A stretch of DNA of 64,000 bases from Trochalopteron elliotii. Taxonomy: Eukaryota > Chordata > Aves > Passeriformes > Leiothrichidae. Of the stretch, positions 58,800 to 64,000 are shown piece by piece; position 1 is the first letter of the stretch, and each line of letters starts with the position of its first letter. The stretch covers positions 986,621 through 1,050,620 of the forward strand of contig JANPWX010000480.1 of the NCBI GenBank assembly GCA_024734555.1, in the 5' to 3' direction. The notes beneath the pieces were generated by a model. The model had not been told where the DNA came from, searched no databases, and saw only the letters and a list, made by a program, of their open reading frames with translations. The position numbers and the translations under genes were made by a program.

Positions 58800-61683
58800 C
58801 TGCCACTGTGCCCTGCCTTGCTGACCCATCCCTAATGCCTTGGACCTGTACAGAATTACAGCAGCAGCACAAGGAAACAGGCAGCCTCAGCACAGCACAG
58901 AGCTAAAACCAGCCCCAGCTCTGCCCTCAGCTCTGCCCCTCTTCCCCTGGATTCAGGGGAATCCCTTTTTTCATTAACAAAATAAAAGGTTTCTCCCTTT
59001 TTTTGTTAACAAGCCTACCCATTGAAAGACACGTTGCACTTCCAAATGACCCATCACAAACACCTTTAACGTGAAGAAAGTCAAAACCATCCCCCTTAAA
59101 TTAACAGACTAAATTCAAGCACAGCAAAAGCTAAAGGCAGTGTTTTACAGGAAATTCACTGGAAAACAAGGCAGACACAGGGATCTCAAGAGGGTACTAG
59201 ACATAATGTCATAGAACTGGCCAGTGGTTTCAGATATTCAGATAGTACTTGCAGTGTCACTACAGAAGATAAAGCAATAAAACAGATTTATTGTCTGATT
59301 TCAATAAAAAAAGTCTGATTTCAAAGCATTTTTACACATCTTGAAGGAATTTACTAAACTTTTATCTTACTCATCCTTGTAGTCATTCTTTTTCTGTGAT
59401 CAGGTACCTCAGGCAAATGTCAAAAATCTGCAATCCTTTCCATCACAAACTAGTTTTACCATCCAATCTTTCCTGTTCAGATGTAACACAGCCATTCTGT
59501 CAGCATCCTCTCACAGCATGTGCCCTCAGCAAGACCAATCTTTTTATTTCATTGCATTCTACTTTGTCTTTCATTAATGGTGTGTATTAAAAATCACTTC
59601 TAGGGAAGGCAAGCAAACACAGGCTTTGCTCTTTGGAAGAGAAAATGTTTGTTAAGTTTGTTGGCATATGCCTACCAACCCAGCACAGCTGAGACTGATA
59701 AATAAGAATTTGATTAGCATTCAAATTAGAACTTCTCCATTCCTCTTCATAATGACAGCTTGACTCAGATTGTGTTTGTCCATTTTCAGAGATGAATAAC
59801 TGTGGCATTTAGTAAAGAAGTGAGAAAACCATGTTTGGTTTTTAATTTGCTTTAATGACTTTCTTGGCCATGGTTAGTTGAAGAAGAGTCTAGCCAGATG
59901 CCTTTATTTCCCCTTCTGCTAGATTATGATCTCTCTCCAAACAATACTAGGAAATAGTTCATCTGAACAAAAACTCAGAAAGGGCCACAGAGCAGCTGAA
60001 AGACAAAAAGAAATTGTGCCAGCATCACTGAGCTGAATTCAGCAGAATGATTTATGCCAAAAAAAAAACCTGGAGAAAATTTGTCCTCAATCTTCCTTAG
60101 AAATAATTTGATTTTCAAACACAGTCCTGCACTGGGGTCTTCTGTTTCTCTGTCCTGAGGCACGAGGCACTGTGGGGTTATACACATTTTCAAGGGTATG
60201 TTGCATTCTTTCCACAGGAAAGAGGAGGGAATTGCTTTCAGCTGTAGCTCAGGGATACACAAGGTGTGTGTGAGCCACACCTGAACGTGACTGCTCTGAA
60301 ATTCAGCTCAAAAATCCCTTTGTTAAAGTTCTCTGCATATCAACCATCCTGTTCCACACCCACTTTTTTTACCACTTCAAGGTGGTGGCCCATCCATGAG
60401 GGTTTCCCTCAAACGTTCTCTCTGTGTTCCTCATCCCAATGAAGCAATATTTTCACATTCTCTCACTTTCCCCAGGACATGCAATATCCTGACAGCTATT
60501 CCCACATTCTTGTGGAGAAAAGGAGAAAAGAGAGAGGAGGGACTGAAGCACCACTTCATTCATACCAATCTCTGTCAGCAGAACAGCCCAATAACCCCAG
60601 TGTGATCAAAACACGAGTGCAGAGCACCCAGCAATGACGTTATTAGGGAACAGCAACGATGCAGGGCTCTAATTCCATCTGATCCAGGATGGAAAATTGT
60701 CCAGCAGGATATCCATGGCATTTACACACTGCACCACAAACTGAATGGCAGGTACAGAGCACTAAGAAATAATAATAAAAAAAAAATCACTTTCTGAACA
60801 CTGCTACAGAGAGAACTTCCCATCTGCTTCCTTCAGGACCCACCCTTCCTCTGATCACTTTTCACAGTAAACTCTTGGTAAAATTTGCCTTTGCCTCTGA
60901 GAAAGATGAATTGTATCTGAAGCCAGTGATAAACACACATATAAATTGTGGTACATAGTCAGAGGCACGGGTACACCTTGACATGAATTTATTTGCAGCA
61001 CAGAACTCTCTTCACACCACTTACAATTCCATTTTCACCTGCCTGAGGGGATATTGGCATTAACGTTACTTACTGCTTATAAGCACTCCCAGGCTGTAGG
61101 TAATCCTTATTATTTTCATTATTTCAACTCAATTCTTCATTATTTCAATCTGATCCTCCTTCATATGAAGAGTTTATGAAATGACATAGGTTTGGATAGA
61201 AGCTGGGGATAGCTGAGCCAGGACTGTTTTATACCCATGATTTTCTAACCCACAGTAATTTCTTTAAACCACAATTTTATGCACTTGCTGGTGTGGTTGA
61301 CCAAACACAAGAAAATAAAATCTGGACATTCATAACCTCACAAATGGCTGTGATTCTCCTTAAAAAAAAGAGCATTTTTCATCAGAATATTGTGAAGCCC
61401 TTTCACAAAAGCCCGATCATCCAATTTTCACAACTGGGAGAAGCAGTGATAAAGAAAGGTTCATTTGCTGTTAAGCTCATAAAACAGTTGAGACTAAACA
61501 CTTAGACTTGGTTTTGTTCTGCAAGATCAGAACAACCTTCCCTGTTCTAGAAGTCCTCCCTGGATTATCTTTTGGCACAAAAGATTTCAGATAAAATATC
61601 CTGGAGAAGCAGCAACCTCCTAGCACCCTTAAAATCTGCATTGTCTTCTTTTACCTTTGGTGAGACATCATTCAGCACTCATT
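58800..61683. other. Non-coding DNA, no gene seen
   Basis: GC-richer until about 58960, then AT-rich. The longest chance frame is about 101 codons (complement of 59975-60280). No repeat family or exon was recognised. Confidence 0.5.
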
Positions 61684-61724
61684 TATTCACTCCTCATGTG
61701 TTTTATTCACTCCTCATGTGTTTT
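61684..61724. repeat. 20-bp unit in two tandem copies
   Basis: ATTCACTCCTCATGTGTTTT occurs twice head to tail without mismatch. It is a recent-looking local duplication. Confidence 0.88.
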
Positions 61725-64000
61725 ATTATTAATTTCCTGCCCTGGTTACATTTAAATCCTCATGACTCCCAGTGGTGGGATTGTCTCCTTACAGCACAGT
61801 TTATTGGGTTTCACATTACAAATATAACCCAATTACCTCTACCTTTGTTTCCACTGCACTGAGATAATGATTTTCAACACCTGGAAAGCAATTTCCATTT
61901 AGGAAATTTCCATTCCAGTGAGCTGGAGCTCACTGCAGCTGATGATCCAGTTCAAAACAGGGTTTGTGGCGGGGTGGGAGAGCCATAACAGAATGCATCA
62001 TTATCTTATTAATGGCAAAGAAACTAAGCTGGTGTGGAAAACCCACTGGCCTCAAAAGGGGATATGAAGGGCCACCAGGTGTGAAATCCTAATGTGCAGC
62101 ACCAACTTCACTTCTCCCAGAAAATGAAAAACAAACATGAGAAAAGTGTCATCAGAAACCAGTATTTTAAATGTGAATGTTTGATAAGGGTAGGGGAATG
62201 ACTATTAAAGCCTAATTCTACCTGCTTAGAAAGGGGTACCTGATAGTAGCTAAAGGATACCAATCACCTACAGAGGTTTTTAAGTTCAGTTCTCACTATT
62301 AAGTGGAGTCATATAAAAATAAAAGACATGTAATTGCTCCTTCAGCCTTTCTGAGAGGAAAAAAAACCTTAAAATATATCAAGAATCTTAAATTATATCA
62401 AGAGTTCAGACACTGCTATCCTTGAGACAGTCATTAGGGAACAGTGAAGTGGAATAACCAGTTTCCAAATGTCTTCCCCTTGAACTTGATTAGCAAAAGA
62501 TACAGCAGGTGACAAGGAGAAGCCTCTATTCATGTGTGTTTTGCATTTCAGTACAAAACAAGGGGCAGAAAAGCCACGAAGTGAGCAGTGACATCTGTCC
62601 TGACATGGCACCACAGCCCTGCCCTGCAGGGTCAGGCAGGCTCCAGCCTCACAAACAGCCCTGTTAGTGGGGCAAGAGCTGCCTGGGGTCCCTGGGTGTG
62701 CCAGGGGTCAGGGGGCCCAGCATGTTCCTGATTTCTTAAACAGACTCTGAATTCCACCACGAGAATTAAACACATTTCTACTTCACCCTGCCAAGGTCAC
62801 CTCTTCCCTTGATGGTAGGGAGGATAGCCCAGGAGCAGCAGCCTGGAGCATTCCAGCAGGGATACTGGGCTCCTTATCTTCCCTGCCTTACAAGAGGGGA
62901 CAGCCAGGGTCCCTCATTCCTTCAGGTGACACCTTTATCGTGTGCCCTGAGTGACAGTGGAGACACAACCGGCACCGAGGAAGGCTCCAAGTAACCTCTG
63001 AGGGCACTGACCTTTTGTCTGTGCCCTCCCCACGGGCAATTCCACACAACACAGACCCCTTCTCTGCACCCTTTTCTGTCTTTCCTCTTCAGGACCAGCT
63101 CACAGCTCCTTCCCATCCCTCCCACGACCCCCTAACCCCATGTTTCTTTGTAGAGCATCTTACCTTATCTGCTCCTTGCACAGCCACTCAACTCCTACTC
63201 CTCACAGCACAGCCAACAGACTCCAGCTGGCTCTTAACCAGCTAAATCACACTTTTATAACCCAATTCTCCCTGGCCCTATCCCGTGAGCTCAGTCAGGG
63301 CAGGGCTGTTCCCACCCTGGCAGTCAGGGCAGCTGCAATCCATTGGGTCCTGTAGGGATAGGGATTGTTCTCTGACAATCCATCCTCCCACACCTCTGGG
63401 CACTTCACATCCAGCACCTTCACCTGCCTCCCCTCTCCATTTCCAGCTGTGGCTGTTGGGAATTCACCTCTGGAAAGAGCAGTGAGTGTCAGTACCAGCC
63501 CAAGGAGAGCACAGTGATTTTCTGGAGCAAGGCAAGGAAGGATGCTGGGTCTCCACTGAGGGGATGTGCATCAGAGAGGAGGATTTCCCTTTTCCTCACA
63601 AAAGAAATGCACTCTTTCATTACATATGAAGCTTCACCTGTCATTCCTTGTGCCAAATAAAGGTTGGAATTTAATTTTAAAGGGTAAGAAAGACACAAAA
63701 TCATTTCTGGTGATGATAAGGCCTTATGGCAGTTTGTATGCAAACAGTGTCTTTGCCTCATTGGATTTTTAGGGAGTTGCAGCTCTCAGTTTCCATCTGG
63801 CAGGAACGAGGTGTGTGGATAGGTGCTGGTTTCAGGGGAATTCCAGATCCTGAAGAATTCATCCCAAGAACAGGTGGCATTGTGAGGCTGTGGAGCTGTT
63901 TGCTAATTTGGGAGACCCATAACCTACTTAGAGCTCATTAGATTCCAACAGCCATGAACAGGCTCCTTTGGGCTCGTGTTTGGGCTTAACCTCCCAAAGA
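61725..64000. other. Non-coding DNA, GC-richer towards the end
   Basis: 62580-63500 is clearly GC-richer than the rest of the window and carries several overlapping short frames on both strands (up to 76 codons in this patch), none of them protein-like. It might be the approach to a gene beyond the window, but no exon or promoter could be identified. Confidence 0.45.

Noticed and set aside
1..64000. Bacterial or phage-like systems, CRISPR arrays, operons
   Set aside because: The composition, CR1 and ERV remains, microsatellites and absence of dense coding all point to a vertebrate nuclear genome. No evenly spaced direct-repeat array with unique spacers was seen.

Overview
The window looks like a gene-poor, AT-rich stretch of a bird nuclear genome, probably a neognath and perhaps a passerine. 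The evidence is avian-type CR1 retroposon 3' ends (5155-5266, 10333-10412, 58178-58345), an avian ERVL-type LTR fragment (29576-29700), many short solo LTRs with 6-bp target-site duplications (TSDs), CpG depletion, and frequent A/C- or G/T-rich simple tracts. An assembly gap of 357 N lies at 26817-27173. No long open frame resembles a protein family I know, and I found no tRNA, rRNA, CRISPR or operon-like layout. The longest uninterrupted frames (about 140-175 codons) lie in or beside repeats and look like chance frames.

Layout. 1-11080 is mostly unique AT-rich non-coding DNA with two old CR1 fragments. 11081-11587 holds a 59-bp tandem duplication and the first copy of LTR family alpha. 11594-25924 is unique non-coding DNA with simple repeats, a microsatellite bracketed by a 33-bp duplication (17531-17655), short tandem arrays and a possible LTR fragment (18246-18420). 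25931-26218 is an LTR of family beta. After the gap come the ERVL fragment and a five-copy minisatellite (30643-30846). 36266-38961 is a nested-repeat zone in which an unclassified repeat (R) occurs three times; one copy is split by a beta LTR and another abuts an alpha LTR. 41698-47802 is a duplication-rich zone: a ~355-bp direct duplication, a 250-bp ungapped inverted repeat of about 98% identity, and two convergent copies of a third LTR family (gamma). 48531-58799 carries two tandem hairpins, two more alpha LTRs, one more beta LTR, a long G/T tract, a CR1 and a probable further LTR. The rest to 64000 is non-coding with one small tandem duplication.

How it fits together. Nothing here forms a pathway. 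The recognisable content is retroelement remains. The short LTRs are solo: no internal retroviral coding region or primer-binding site was seen beside them. Several still carry recognisable CCAAT, TATA and AATAAA signals, so they could act as promoters or polyadenylation sites for neighbouring non-coding transcripts. One possible 89-nt exon (40608-40696) is recorded with low confidence. I did not find a convincing undescribed biological system. The best leads are the nested insertion with a paralogous empty site, the near-identical inverted repeat, the local direct duplication and the unclassified repeat R.
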